Notes under the pieces: generated by a model
The model's input: the letters and a program-made list of their open reading frames with translations, nothing else
Told to the model about the DNA's origin: nothing
Database searches by the model: none
Made by a program: the position numbers and the translations under genes
DNA from: Betaproteobacteria bacterium
GTDB lineage: Bacteria > Pseudomonadota > Gammaproteobacteria > Burkholderiales > SG8-39
Direction of reading: 5' to 3'
Assembly: GCA_005881575.1 (NCBI GenBank)
Contig: VBCA01000042.1
Span: 1 to 46,398 of the forward strand
Length of the DNA stretch: 46,398 bases
Part shown: one piece after another, positions 16,447 through 24,889 of the stretch
How the letters are laid out: each line of letters begins with the position of its first letter
Position numbering within the stretch: position 1 is the first letter of the stretch

Positions 16447-18483
16447 ATGGGCGTTCTGCCGTCGCCGCTCGCAGGCTCGCTGCTCGTCGCAGCGGCCTGG
16501 CTTGTCGTGGCGGTGGCAGGACTGATTCCCGCCGGGAACGCCGCCTTCGCCAGGCGCTTCGCCTTTCCGCTGGGCGCGGCGGCCGGCGTCGCGCTCGCGG
16601 CCTTGGGCCTCCAGGCGGTGTGGCTGCCCGCGCAGACCCTGACGCTGCCGCTCGGGTTGCCCGATCTGCCCTTCCACGTTCGCATGGACCCTCTCGCGGG
16701 ATTCTTCCTGATGCTGCTCGGCTCGGTCTCGGCCGGAATTTCCGTGTACGCCGCCGGCTACTTCCGCGAAGAGCCCTCGGGACGTCTGACGCTCATCAGC
16801 ATGCAGTACCACGTGTTCCTCGCGAGCATGGCCTTCGTGCTGCTCGCCGACGACGCGTATCTCTTCATGGTCGCCTGGGAAACGATGGCGCTGTCCTCGT
16901 ATTTTCTGGTGATCACCGACCACCAGCGGCCGGCGATCCGCAGCGCGGGGTTCCTCTACCTGCTGATCGCGCATCTTGGAGCGATCGCGATCTTGCTTTG
17001 CTTCGGCGTCCTGCACGGGGGCCGCGGCGACTACACGTTCGACGCGCTGCGCGCCGCCCAGCTGCAGCCCGCGTGGGCGAGCGTGGCCTTCCTGCTCGCG
17101 TTTTTCGGCTTCGGCGCCAAAGCGGGGATGATTCCGCTCCATGCGTGGCTGCCGGAGGCGCACCCGGCTGCGCCCTCGCCGGTGTCGGCGCTGATGAGCG
17201 GCATCATGATCAAGACGGCGATCTACGGCATGGTGCGCGTGACCTTCGACCTCATTGGCGGAACGAGCGGCAACATCCGCTGGGAATGGGGCATGGCGGT
17301 GCTCGTCGTCGGCGCAGGCACGACGCTCTTCGGCGTGCTCTACGCCTTGGTGCAGCACGACCTGAAGCGCCTGCTCGCCTATCACTCGGTCGAGAACATC
17401 GGCATCATCCTGCTCGGACTGGGCATGGCTATGGTCTTCATCGGTTTCGGCCACCCGGCAGCGGGCGCGCTCGGCCTGATCGCCGCCCTCTACCACACGC
17501 TCAACCACGCGGTGTTCAAGGGGCTCCTTTTCTTGGGTGCCGGCTCGATCCTGCACTCCACGGGCATGCGCAACCTCAACGACATGGGCGGCCTGATCCG
17601 CGGCATGCCTAAGACCGCGTTCTATTTCCTGATCGGCGCGCTCGCCATTTCGGCCCTGCCACCGCTCAACGGATTCGTCTCGGAGTGGCTGACCTTCCAA
17701 GCCGCGCTCCAGGCGACGGTCCTTCAGCACGGCGTCGTGCGCAGCCTTCTGCCGCTTTTCGCCGCGACGCTCGCCCTCGCGGGCGCGCTCACCGCGATGT
17801 GCTTCGTCAAGGTGTACGGCATCGCCTTTCTCGGCCGAGCGCGCGAGCCGGCCCATCGATCGCCTTTGCCCCACGCCGGCGACGCCGGCCCGATGGAACG
17901 CTACGGCATGGCCTGGCTTGCGGCCGGTTGCTTCGTGCTCGGGCTCTTCCCGACTTCCTTTCTCCTGATGCTGAACCGTGTCGGCGTCTCGCTGACCGGG
18001 CATGGGCTGTCCGAAGATGCGCTGCTCGGTTCGGGTTGGCTCTGGCTCGTGCCCACGGCGATGGGGCAGGCAAGTTATTCACCCGTGATATTTTTCGTCG
18101 TGATCGTAGCCGTGACTCTGCTCGCGTTCCTGCTGGTACGCCGCTTCTACCACGGCCGCCTGCGCTTCTCCGATCCCTGGGACTGCGGCTATCCCGAGCA
18201 GACGTCGCGCATGCAGGACACCGCGGATGCCTTCGGCCAGCCGATCCGCCACGTGTTCGGACCGATCTACCGCACGGATCGCCGGCTGCCCGGCCCCGAG
18301 GACACGGAGCCCAGATATTCGCTCAAGGTCGAGGACCGCCACTGGTACTGGCTCTACCTGCCGGTGGCGCGCGCGGCCGAAATCGTTTCCTCGAAGATCG
18401 CGCTCCTGCAGCAAGGCCGGATCAGCATCTACCTGCTCTACAGCTTCATCACCCTGATCGCGCTGCTGGTGTTCGTGCGATGA
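16447..18483 (+). CDS. hyfB: Hydrogenase-4 subunit B-like proton-pumping subunit (antiporter type)
   Basis: A 678-residue membrane protein with about 16 helices, homologous to NuoL and Mrp antiporter subunits. The proton-channel residues are intact: glutamate in VAWETMALSS (E145), lysine in FGAKAGMIPLHAWLP (K225), LLAYHSVENIGII, and the later lysine in NHAVFKGLLFLGAG. The C-terminal tail DPWDCGYPEQTSRMQ is characteristic of HyfB rather than NuoL. It would translocate protons in the membrane arm of the complex. It begins 2 bases after the metG stop, with a Shine-Dalgarno-like AGTAGGA overlapping that stop, and overlaps the next gene by ATGA. Confidence 0.92.
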   Translation: MGVLPSPLAGSLLVAAAWLVVAVAGLIPAGNAAFARRFAFPLGAAAGVALAALGLQAVWLPAQTLTLPLGLPDLPFHVRMDPLAGFFLMLLGSVSAGISVYAAGYFREEPSGRLTLISMQYHVFLASMAFVLLADDAYLFMVAWETMALSSYFLVITDHQRPAIRSAGFLYLLIAHLGAIAILLCFGVLHGGRGDYTFDALRAAQLQPAWASVAFLLAFFGFGAKAGMIPLHAWLPEAHPAAPSPVSALMSGIMIKTAIYGMVRVTFDLIGGTSGNIRWEWGMAVLVVGAGTTLFGVLYALVQHDLKRLLAYHSVENIGIILLGLGMAMVFIGFGHPAAGALGLIAALYHTLNHAVFKGLLFLGAGSILHSTGMRNLNDMGGLIRGMPKTAFYFLIGALAISALPPLNGFVSEWLTFQAALQATVLQHGVVRSLLPLFAATLALAGALTAMCFVKVYGIAFLGRAREPAHRSPLPHAGDAGPMERYGMAWLAAGCFVLGLFPTSFLLMLNRVGVSLTGHGLSEDALLGSGWLWLVPTAMGQASYSPVIFFVVIVAVTLLAFLLVRRFYHGRLRFSDPWDCGYPEQTSRMQDTADAFGQPIRHVFGPIYRTDRRLPGPEDTEPRYSLKVEDRHWYWLYLPVARAAEIVSSKIALLQQGRISIYLLYSFITLIALLVFVR

Positions 18484-19430
18484 GCAGCGCTCCCGGCATC
18501 GCTTTCCAGATCCTGCAGTCGGTGTTCGTCGTGCTCGCGGCGCCGCTCCTCGTGGGCTGGGTGAACCAGTGCCGCGCCTGGCTGCAGAACCGCTCTGCGC
18601 CTTCCATCCTTCTGCCTTACTACACACTCGCCAAGCTCTTCAACAAGGACGCGGTGTTCGCGCACGACGCATCGCCGATTTTCCGCTGGACGCCGTACAT
18701 CCTGTTCGGCTGCATGTGGCTCGCCGCGGGCATCGTTCCGGTGCTCGCAACCGGCCTCCCCTTCGCGCCCGCCGCGGACATCATCGCGCTGGTGGGCGTG
18801 TTCGCCCTCGCGCGCATGTTCTCGGCGCTCGCGGCGATGGACATCGGCACCTCGTTCGGGGGCCTCGGCGCACGGCGCGAGATGCTGATCGGCTTTCTCG
18901 CCGAGCCCGCGATGTTGATGACGCTGTTCACCGCGGCGTTCATGTCCGGCTCCACCCAGCTCACCACCATCGTCGATACCCTCGCGCACCGCGAGTTCGC
19001 CCTCTACCCGAGCCTCGCCTTCGCGGCGGTCGCCTTTCTCATGGTGCTCCTGGCGGAAAACGCCCGTATCCCGATCGACAACCCCACCACTCATCTCGAG
19101 CTCACCATGGTTCACGAAGCGCTGATCCTCGAGTACTCGGCGCGTCATCTGGCGCTGATCGAGTGGGCAGTCGCGATCAAGCTCTTCGCCTACATGACCA
19201 TCGGCATCGCGCTTTTCGCACCCTGGGGCATCGCAGACGCCGGCGACTGGTCGGCGCTGCCGTATGCGTTCGCGGCGCTCGCGGGGAAGCTGGCCCTCGC
19301 CGGAGCCGGCCTCGCCCTGATCGAAACGCTGCTCGCGAAGCTGCGCCTGTTTCTCGCGCCGGAGTTCCTGTCCACCGCGTTCCTGCTCGCCGTGCTCGGC
19401 ATGCTGACGCACTTCCTGGTGAAAGGCTGA
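18480..19430 (+). CDS. hyfC: Hydrogenase-4 subunit C-like (NuoH homologue)
   Basis: A 316-residue membrane protein with about eight helices. It is the NuoH/HyfC-type subunit that joins the peripheral module to the membrane arm. Motifs include FNKDAVFAHDASPIFRWTPY, SFGGLGARREM and LAENARIPIDNPTTHLELTMVHEALILEYS, the acidic cytoplasmic loop typical of the family. The start is the ATG at 18480 that overlaps the hyfB stop (ATGA); an open frame runs further upstream inside hyfB but is not credible as coding. Translational coupling is expected. Confidence 0.93.
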   Translation: MSSAPGIAFQILQSVFVVLAAPLLVGWVNQCRAWLQNRSAPSILLPYYTLAKLFNKDAVFAHDASPIFRWTPYILFGCMWLAAGIVPVLATGLPFAPAADIIALVGVFALARMFSALAAMDIGTSFGGLGARREMLIGFLAEPAMLMTLFTAAFMSGSTQLTTIVDTLAHREFALYPSLAFAAVAFLMVLLAENARIPIDNPTTHLELTMVHEALILEYSARHLALIEWAVAIKLFAYMTIGIALFAPWGIADAGDWSALPYAFAALAGKLALAGAGLALIETLLAKLRLFLAPEFLSTAFLLAVLGMLTHFLVKG

Positions 19431-19431
19431 C

Positions 19432-20094
19432 TTGGCAATCCCACTCCTCGCCCAGCTGGTGAACGTGCTCGCCGCTTTCCTCCTGCTGATCGCGTTCGCG
19501 ATGCTGTCGCAGCGGCGCGTGCTGACGCTCATCAAGCTCCTCGCCTGGCAGGGCGCCGCGCTCGCCACCTCCACGGCCATCGTCGCCTGGTCGACCGGGC
19601 AGACGCACCTGTATTACTCGGCCCTGATCACGGTGTTGCTCAAGGTGATCCTCATCCCCTGGGTGCTGCACCGTCTGATCGACCGCCTGTTCGTGCGCTG
19701 GGACATCGAGACCCTCATCAACATTCCGACGACCATGCTGATCGGGATCGGCCTGGTGATATTCGCCTTCGCCCTGGCCACCCCGATTTCGCAGATGGCG
19801 ACCACGCTCACGCGCTCGACGCTGGGGATCGCCCTCGCGAGCGTGCTGCTTTCCTTCCTCATGATGATCGTGCGCCAGAAAGCGGTGCCGCAGGTCATCG
19901 GTTTTCTGGCCATGGAGAACGGTCTCTTCTTCGCCGCCACCAGCGCCACCTACGGCATGCCGCTCGTGGTCGAGTTGGGCGTGGCGCTCGACGTGCTGGT
20001 CGGCACCTTCATATTCGGAATATTTTTCTTCCATATCCGCGAGCGCTTCGACAGCCTCGACATCCGGCATATGGAAAAGCTCAAGGAGGACTAG
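19432..20094 (+). CDS. hyfE: Hydrogenase-4 subunit E-like (NuoK-related)
   Basis: A 220-residue membrane protein with about seven helices. The C-terminal half resembles NuoK/MnhC (MENGLFFAATSATYGMPLVVELGVALDVLVG), and the ending FHIRERFDSLDIRHMEKLKED is typical of HyfE. The start is TTG at 19432, one base after the hyfC stop, with AAAGG six bases upstream; no in-frame ATG comes early enough. It forms part of the membrane arm. Confidence 0.9.
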   Translation: MAIPLLAQLVNVLAAFLLLIAFAMLSQRRVLTLIKLLAWQGAALATSTAIVAWSTGQTHLYYSALITVLLKVILIPWVLHRLIDRLFVRWDIETLINIPTTMLIGIGLVIFAFALATPISQMATTLTRSTLGIALASVLLSFLMMIVRQKAVPQVIGFLAMENGLFFAATSATYGMPLVVELGVALDVLVGTFIFGIFFFHIRERFDSLDIRHMEKLKED

Positions 20095-20095
20095 C

Positions 20096-21604
20096 GTGGA
20101 AATCGCGCTAGTCCTCGGCGTTCCCCTTCTCGGCGCGCTGCTGCTCGCCCTCGCCGGCCACCGGAGCTGGGCGCCCGAGCTGAACGCGACGATGAGCTTT
20201 GCAACATTCTTCGCTACGACGCTACTTACGGCCCGAGTCATCGCAGGCGGGACCATGGTCTGGCTGGACGAGCGATTCATCGTCGACCCGTCCAACGTGC
20301 TTCTCGTGGCGCTAGCGGGCCTGCTCAGGGAGCAGTTCTTCGTAGATCCGTTCAACGTGTTCCTGGTCGCGCTCACCGCCTTCGTAGGGTTCACCACGGC
20401 GCTATTCTCGCGACCCTACATGCGCACCGAGCAGGACCACGGCCGGGTCAACCCCGCGCGCCTGCGGCTCTATCACAGCATGTACCAGCTGTTTACCTTC
20501 ACGATGCTCTTGTGCCTGCTCTCGAACAACGTCGGCGTGATGTGGGTGGCGATGGAAGGCGCGACGCTGTCGACCGTGCTGCTGGTGAGCCTTTACCGCA
20601 CCCCGGCGAGCCTCGAGGCGGCGTGGAAATACTTCATTCTGTGCTCGGTCGGCCTCGCGCAGGCTCTTTTCGGCACGATCCTCCTGTATTTCGCCGCGGA
20701 GAAGGTGCTCGGTCCGGGAGGCACTGCGCTCCTGTGGACGCATCTCCACCAGGTGCGCGGCCAGCTCGAGCCGACGGTGCTTTCGCTGGCGTTCGTGTTC
20801 CTCCTGGTCGGCTACGGCACCAAGGTGGGCCTCGTGCCGCTGCACAACTGGTTGCCCGACGCGCACGCCGAAGGCCCGACGCCGATCTCGGCGGTGCTCT
20901 CGGGGCTGCTCCTCAACGTCGCGCTCTACGCGGTGGTGAGGAGCAAGGTGCTCGTCGACGGAGCGCTCGGGCGCAATTTCTCGGGCGGCCTGATGATGGG
21001 TTTCGGGCTGCTCTCGGTCGTCGTCGCGGCGTTTTTCCTTTCCAGGCAGCGCGACATCAAGCGCATGTTCGCCTATTCGTCGGTCGAGCACATGGGCATC
21101 ATGACCTTCGCCTTCGGCATGGGCGGCGCGGTGGCGGCGTTCGCGGGCCTGTTGCACATGACCGTGCATTCGCTCACCAAGAGCGCGATCTTCTTCACCG
21201 TCGGCCACGCCTCGCAGGCCGCCGGGACGCAGAACATGGACTCGATCCGCGGATTGATCCAGACGAGCCCGACCCTAGGCTGGGGCTTGGTGCTCGGGAG
21301 CCTTGCGATCCTCGGGCTTCCGCCTTTCGGTGTGTTCACGAGCGAGTTCATGGTGCTCACGACCGCGATGCACGAGCACTCCTGGGCGACGCCTTTCCTG
21401 CTGGTCGCGCTAGTCGTCGCCTTTGCGTCCATCTTCGGCAGGGTGCAGCCGATGGTGTTCGGCGAAACCACGGCGCAGCGGCTGCCGCGCGGGCCGGCGC
21501 TCGTCCCGGTGTTCGCGCACCTCGCGATCGTGCTCGCATTGGGGCTTTACATTCCGCCCTATCTCGTCGGCTGGTATCGCCAGGCGGCGGCGCTGATCGG
21601 CTGA
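20096..21604 (+). CDS. hyfF: Hydrogenase-4 subunit F-like proton-pumping subunit
   Basis: A 502-residue second antiporter-like subunit with about 14 helices. Channel residues are present: glutamate in VAMEGATLSTVLL, lysine in YGTKVGLVPLHNWLPDAHAE, SSVEHMGIM, and lysine in HSLTKSAIFFTVGH. The start is GTG at 20096, immediately after hyfE. Residues 59-78 (ERFIVDP...) and 79-98 (EQFFVDP...) are copies of each other, a 20-residue in-frame duplication in a segment that is single in relatives as remembered. The reading frame is otherwise whole. Confidence 0.92.
   Translation: MEIALVLGVPLLGALLLALAGHRSWAPELNATMSFATFFATTLLTARVIAGGTMVWLDERFIVDPSNVLLVALAGLLREQFFVDPFNVFLVALTAFVGFTTALFSRPYMRTEQDHGRVNPARLRLYHSMYQLFTFTMLLCLLSNNVGVMWVAMEGATLSTVLLVSLYRTPASLEAAWKYFILCSVGLAQALFGTILLYFAAEKVLGPGGTALLWTHLHQVRGQLEPTVLSLAFVFLLVGYGTKVGLVPLHNWLPDAHAEGPTPISAVLSGLLLNVALYAVVRSKVLVDGALGRNFSGGLMMGFGLLSVVVAAFFLSRQRDIKRMFAYSSVEHMGIMTFAFGMGGAVAAFAGLLHMTVHSLTKSAIFFTVGHASQAAGTQNMDSIRGLIQTSPTLGWGLVLGSLAILGLPPFGVFTSEFMVLTTAMHEHSWATPFLLVALVVAFASIFGRVQPMVFGETTAQRLPRGPALVPVFAHLAIVLALGLYIPPYLVGWYRQAAALIG
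20270..20389 (+). repeat. In-frame 60-bp tandem duplication inside hyfF
   Basis: Copy 1 is 20270-20329 and copy 2 is 20330-20389. By hand count 41 of 60 bases and 11 of 20 residues agree (E-F-V-D-P-N-V-L-V-A-L). The second copy runs on naturally into FVGFTTALFSRPYMR, so the first copy looks like the inserted or drifted one. Confidence 0.75.
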
Positions 21605-21607
21605 ATC

Positions 21608-23161
21608 ATGAGCAGAGCATTCAAAGAGCTGGGACTCGACGCCACGCCGCTCGCGGCCGCGACACCCGCGTTCTGCACCTCGATCCCCGCAGGCGAGCTG
21701 CGCGGCATCTGCGAGCAGGCCAGGGCGCGCAAGGCGCGCCTGGTCGCGCTGTGGGGCAGCGACGAGACCACGCGCCGCGCCGGCCACGCGCTGCACCTCG
21801 CGCTCGCTTTCCCCGCGGGCCTGCTCTGGGTGAGCGTCCCGCTTTCGCGTGAAGACCCGCACTACCCCGGAATCGCCGACATCTACCCGAGCGCGAACCG
21901 CATGCAGCGCGCCGCGGCCGATCTACTCGGGATCATCCCTTCCGCGGACGCCGACCGGCGCAAGTGGCTGCGGCACGGAGCCTGGCCCGAAGGCGCGTTT
22001 CCTCTGCGCAAGAACGTCGAGGCCGGTGCCCGCTTCGCTCAAGGACCGGACCGCTACCCCTTCGTCCCGGTCGAAGGCGAAGGCGTGCACGAGATCCCGG
22101 TCGGCCCGGTCCACGCCGGCACGATAGAGCCGGGGCACTTCCGTTTCTCGATTGTCGGCGAAAAGATCCTGCGGCTGGAAGAGCGCCTGGGCTACAAGCA
22201 CAAAGGCATCGAAAAACGCTTCGAGCAGATGACGCTCGAAGAAGGCGCGAAGCTCGCCGGACGAGTCTCCGGCGACTCCACCGTCGCCTACGCGTGGGCG
22301 TACGCGATGGCGGTCGAAGGCGCGACCGGGACCGAGCCGCCCCGGCGGGCGCTTGCGCTGCGCGGCATCCTGCTCGAGTTGGAGCGCATCGCCAACCACC
22401 TCGGGGACCTGGGCTATCTCGGCAACGACGTTTCGCTCTCGTTCGGCTTTTTCCAGTTCTGGCGGCTGAAGGAAGACCTGCTGCGGACTCACGCGCAACT
22501 CTTCGGCCACCGCTACCTGATGGATGCTGTGGTTCCTGGAGGCGTCGCGAAGGATCTGCCGCCCGCGGCGGGCGAAGCGCTCGCCGAGCGCCTGGCGAGA
22601 ATCGAGCGCGAGGTCGCGACCCTGAAATCGATCTACGACGAGCACGCGGGCGCGCAGGACCGCTTCATCATGACCGGGCAGGTGACGCCCGAGCTCGCCG
22701 AGCGGATGGGCCTCACCGGGCTTGCGGCCCGAGCGAGCGGCGTCGCGCGCGATCTGCGCGTCGATTACCCGATCCCGCCCTGGCAGCAGCTCGACCCGCG
22801 CGCGGCTTCGCACACGCGCGGCGACGTCGCGGCGCGCATTGCCGTGCGCTTCGACGAGGTCTTCGAATCGATGCGCCTCGTGCAGGCGCTCGTACGGCAA
22901 CTGCCCGACGGAGACATCCGCGCGCCGCTCGGGGCGGCTGCAGCGGGCGCGCGCGGCGTCGGCTGGGTCGAGGGCTGGCGCGGCGAGGTGCTGATCGCCC
23001 TCGATGTCTCGGGCACAGGTCGCATCCACCGCCTGCACCCGCACGATCCCTCCTGGCAGAACTGGCCGCTCCTCGAGCACGCGGTGCACGGCAACATCGT
23101 TCCGGACTTCCCGCTCATCAACAAGTCGTTCAACCTGAGTTACAGCGGAGTGGATTTGTGA
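21608..23161 (+). CDS. hyfG: Hydrogenase-4 large subunit-like protein lacking the NiFe cysteines (Ehr type)
   Basis: A 517-residue protein fusing a NuoC-like region (about 1-150) to a NuoD/large-subunit-like region. Family motifs are EPGHFRFSIVGEKILRLEERLGYKHKGIEKRFE, LELERIANHLGDLGYLGNDVSL and IVPDFPLINKSFNLSYS. In true NiFe hydrogenases RxCGxC and DPCxxC hold the metal site. Here the first reads RVSGDS (219-224: both Cys are Ser) and the second reads NLSYSG (Cys to Ser and Cys to Gly). It therefore cannot bind NiFe in the known way. It may work in electron transfer to a quinone-like or unknown partner, as proposed for Ehr complexes. The stop is one base before the hyfI start. Confidence 0.9.
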   Translation: MSRAFKELGLDATPLAAATPAFCTSIPAGELRGICEQARARKARLVALWGSDETTRRAGHALHLALAFPAGLLWVSVPLSREDPHYPGIADIYPSANRMQRAAADLLGIIPSADADRRKWLRHGAWPEGAFPLRKNVEAGARFAQGPDRYPFVPVEGEGVHEIPVGPVHAGTIEPGHFRFSIVGEKILRLEERLGYKHKGIEKRFEQMTLEEGAKLAGRVSGDSTVAYAWAYAMAVEGATGTEPPRRALALRGILLELERIANHLGDLGYLGNDVSLSFGFFQFWRLKEDLLRTHAQLFGHRYLMDAVVPGGVAKDLPPAAGEALAERLARIEREVATLKSIYDEHAGAQDRFIMTGQVTPELAERMGLTGLAARASGVARDLRVDYPIPPWQQLDPRAASHTRGDVAARIAVRFDEVFESMRLVQALVRQLPDGDIRAPLGAAAAGARGVGWVEGWRGEVLIALDVSGTGRIHRLHPHDPSWQNWPLLEHAVHGNIVPDFPLINKSFNLSYSGVDL

Positions 23162-23162
23162 A

Positions 23163-23678
23163 ATGTACCAGCTGCTGAAACAGATCGCGAAGACGGGCAT
23201 CGTCACCGAGCCCGCTCCGCTTCCGGACGCCGCGCTGCGGGCGCTCGAGCAGCGCCTGGGCGAGTTGATCCTCAAGCACTTCGGCCGCGCGCTGGCGATC
23301 CGGCACGTGGACGCTGGCTCGTGCAACGGCTGCGAGCTCGAGATCCACGCGATGAACAGCCCCTACTACAATCTGGAGGGTCTGGGCATCAAGTTCGTGG
23401 CGAGCCCGCGCCACGCCGACATGCTGCTGGTGACGGGCCCCGTGTCGCGCAACATGGAAACCGCGCTCAGGCGCACTTGGGAGGCCACTCCCGACCCGAA
23501 GCTGGTGGTCGCGATCGGCGACTGCGGTTGCACCGGAGGAATCTTCGGCGAGAGCTACGCGAGCTGCGGCCGGGTCTCGAACGTTATCCCGGTGGATGTC
23601 GCCGTTCCCGGCTGCCCGCCTACCCCCGTCGCGATCCTGCAGGGAATTCTCACTGCGATAACGCCCGGCCGCAAGTAG
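23163..23678 (+). CDS. hyfI: Hydrogenase-4 small subunit-like Fe-S protein (NuoB homologue)
   Basis: A 171-residue protein with the four ligands of the proximal 4Fe-4S cluster (N2-like): C54 and C57 (GSCNGCELEI), C121 (GDCGCTGGIF) and C151 (VPGCPPTP). It pairs with the large subunit at the membrane interface. The ligands are intact although the partner's NiFe site is lost, which supports an electron-transfer role without hydrogen chemistry. The ATG at 23163 is one base after the hyfG stop. No HyfA- or HyfH-like ferredoxin gene accompanies it. Confidence 0.93.
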   Translation: MYQLLKQIAKTGIVTEPAPLPDAALRALEQRLGELILKHFGRALAIRHVDAGSCNGCELEIHAMNSPYYNLEGLGIKFVASPRHADMLLVTGPVSRNMETALRRTWEATPDPKLVVAIGDCGCTGGIFGESYASCGRVSNVIPVDVAVPGCPPTPVAILQGILTAITPGRK

Positions 23679-23680
23679 CG

Positions 23681-24118
23681 ATGGAGCTCCCTCTTGCGTT
23701 CATCGGCTGGTTCTTCACGCTCGCTTCGGCCGGCGCGCTCGTTCTTGGCGCCGCGCTGATCGCGATGCTGGCGACCGCGGGAGATCTGCAGCGACGCTAC
23801 CTCGGCTACAGCATGTGGAACGATCTGGTGCTCGCGGCGATATGGGTGCTGGGGCTCGCCGGAGGAATCGGCGTTATCCGCCTGCAACCGTGGGGAAGAT
23901 ACCTGCTGGAGCTCTTCTGCTGGGCGCTGATCGTGCTGCTGCCGCTCTCCGCGGCCTCCCGGCTTTACGCTCTCAGGCAGCCCGACCCGGGGCAGCCTCC
24001 GGTCAATTGGCTGGGGGCGATCGGGGGCGTCACGCTGATCCTGATTCCGGTCATCGCGATCTGCGCCGCGACCATCGTGACCCTGCGCAGCCCCGAGGCG
24101 ACGAAAGCGTTTTCCTGA
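23681..24118 (+). CDS. Small membrane protein at the end of the hydrogenase-4-like operon
   Basis: A 145-residue protein with four predicted membrane helices (about 6-32, 46-65, 70-92, 108-134) and no family recognised. Its ATG lies 2 bases after the hyfI stop, so it is surely cotranslated with the complex. A conserved place in other Ehr loci would make it a subunit or assembly factor; here that is inference from spacing alone. It ends 5 bases from the convergent DsrE-family gene. Confidence 0.75.
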   Translation: MELPLAFIGWFFTLASAGALVLGAALIAMLATAGDLQRRYLGYSMWNDLVLAAIWVLGLAGGIGVIRLQPWGRYLLELFCWALIVLLPLSAASRLYALRQPDPGQPPVNWLGAIGGVTLILIPVIAICAATIVTLRSPEATKAFS

Positions 24119-24123
24119 CCGGA

Positions 24124-24540
24124 TCAGGGTTTCAGGTAAGCGTAGCCTTCCTTTTGCTGAAGATGCGTGATCTGCACCACGCCCGAGGGCACGAACTCGA
24201 CGCCGAGGATGAACTGGTCCTTCCTGAGCTTGCGGTTGCGCAGCGTGATCTCGCACACCTGGAACTTCACACCCTTGCCCATCAGATCCTGTACGCGCGC
24301 GTCGAAGGGCCCGAAGCGGTCCCTCGCCCCCTCCATGAGGAAATCGACGCCGTCAGCGTGGGCCACCGCAATGAGCTTCGCTTTGGAATCGACCTCGAGA
24401 TGGTTGTTGATGTTGCGCAAGCCCTTGGTCGCCTGCTCCAGGCCACCGTCGAAGTGATACACGGCCTTTTCCTGCGCCCAGGCGGCGGACCCCGCAAGGA
24501 ACAGCACGAGGATGGCGAACAGTTTCGCTGCGAATCTCAC
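24124..24540 (-). CDS. Periplasmic DsrE-family protein
   Basis: A 138-residue protein with a signal peptide (FAAKLFAILVLFLAGSAAWA) and a DsrE/DsrF-like alpha-beta fold: KAVYHFDGG, ATKGLRNINNHLEVD, KLIAVAHADGVDFLMEG, and a single cysteine in VKFQVCEITLRNRKL at the place where DsrE-like sulfur carriers have theirs. Exported members of this family are common but their role is not settled; sulfur transfer is a guess. The start is GTG (24538-24540) with AAAGGAG at six bases. It is convergent with the operon before it. Confidence 0.8.
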   Translation of the reverse strand: MRFAAKLFAILVLFLAGSAAWAQEKAVYHFDGGLEQATKGLRNINNHLEVDSKAKLIAVAHADGVDFLMEGARDRFGPFDARVQDLMGKGVKFQVCEITLRNRKLRKDQFILGVEFVPSGVVQITHLQQKEGYAYLKP

Positions 24541-24610
24541 GGCATGCTCCTTTCACAATCGTCGACGCCGCTCACTTTACGCGAACCCGCCAGGATTAGA
24601 AAATCAGCGG

Positions 24611-24880
24611 ATGGCGAAACACCTGGTGATCTCCGGCCGCGTCCAGGGCGTGGGATTCCGCTACTCGATGAGCGAGGAAGCCGAGCGGCTCGGCGTCACC
24701 GGCTGGGTCAGGAACCGCCGTGACGGGACGGTCGAGGCGGTTGTCGATGGAGCCCCCGATGCGGTGGAAGGGATGCTCGCCTGGGCACGCCGCGGACCGC
24801 GCGGGGCGAGCGTGACCGACGTGCAGGTTACGGAAACTACGGGAAGCTTCGAAGGCTTCGAGATGCGGCCGACCGGATGA
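24611..24880 (+). CDS. acyP: Acylphosphatase
   Basis: An 89-residue enzyme that hydrolyses acyl phosphates. The signatures are complete: GRVQGVGFRYS with the catalytic arginine, and GWVRNRRDGTVEAVVDG with the catalytic asparagine. The length equals the family norm. The ATG at 24611 is chosen; the open frame extends upstream without a ribosome site. It stands alone between genes on the other strand. Confidence 0.95.
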   Translation: MAKHLVISGRVQGVGFRYSMSEEAERLGVTGWVRNRRDGTVEAVVDGAPDAVEGMLAWARRGPRGASVTDVQVTETTGSFEGFEMRPTG

Positions 24881-24889
24881 GGCGCGCGT

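Noticed and set aside
21608-23161. Annotation as an active NiFe hydrogenase large subunit
   Set aside because: All four NiFe-coordinating cysteines are replaced, so hydrogen chemistry at a NiFe site is not supported.
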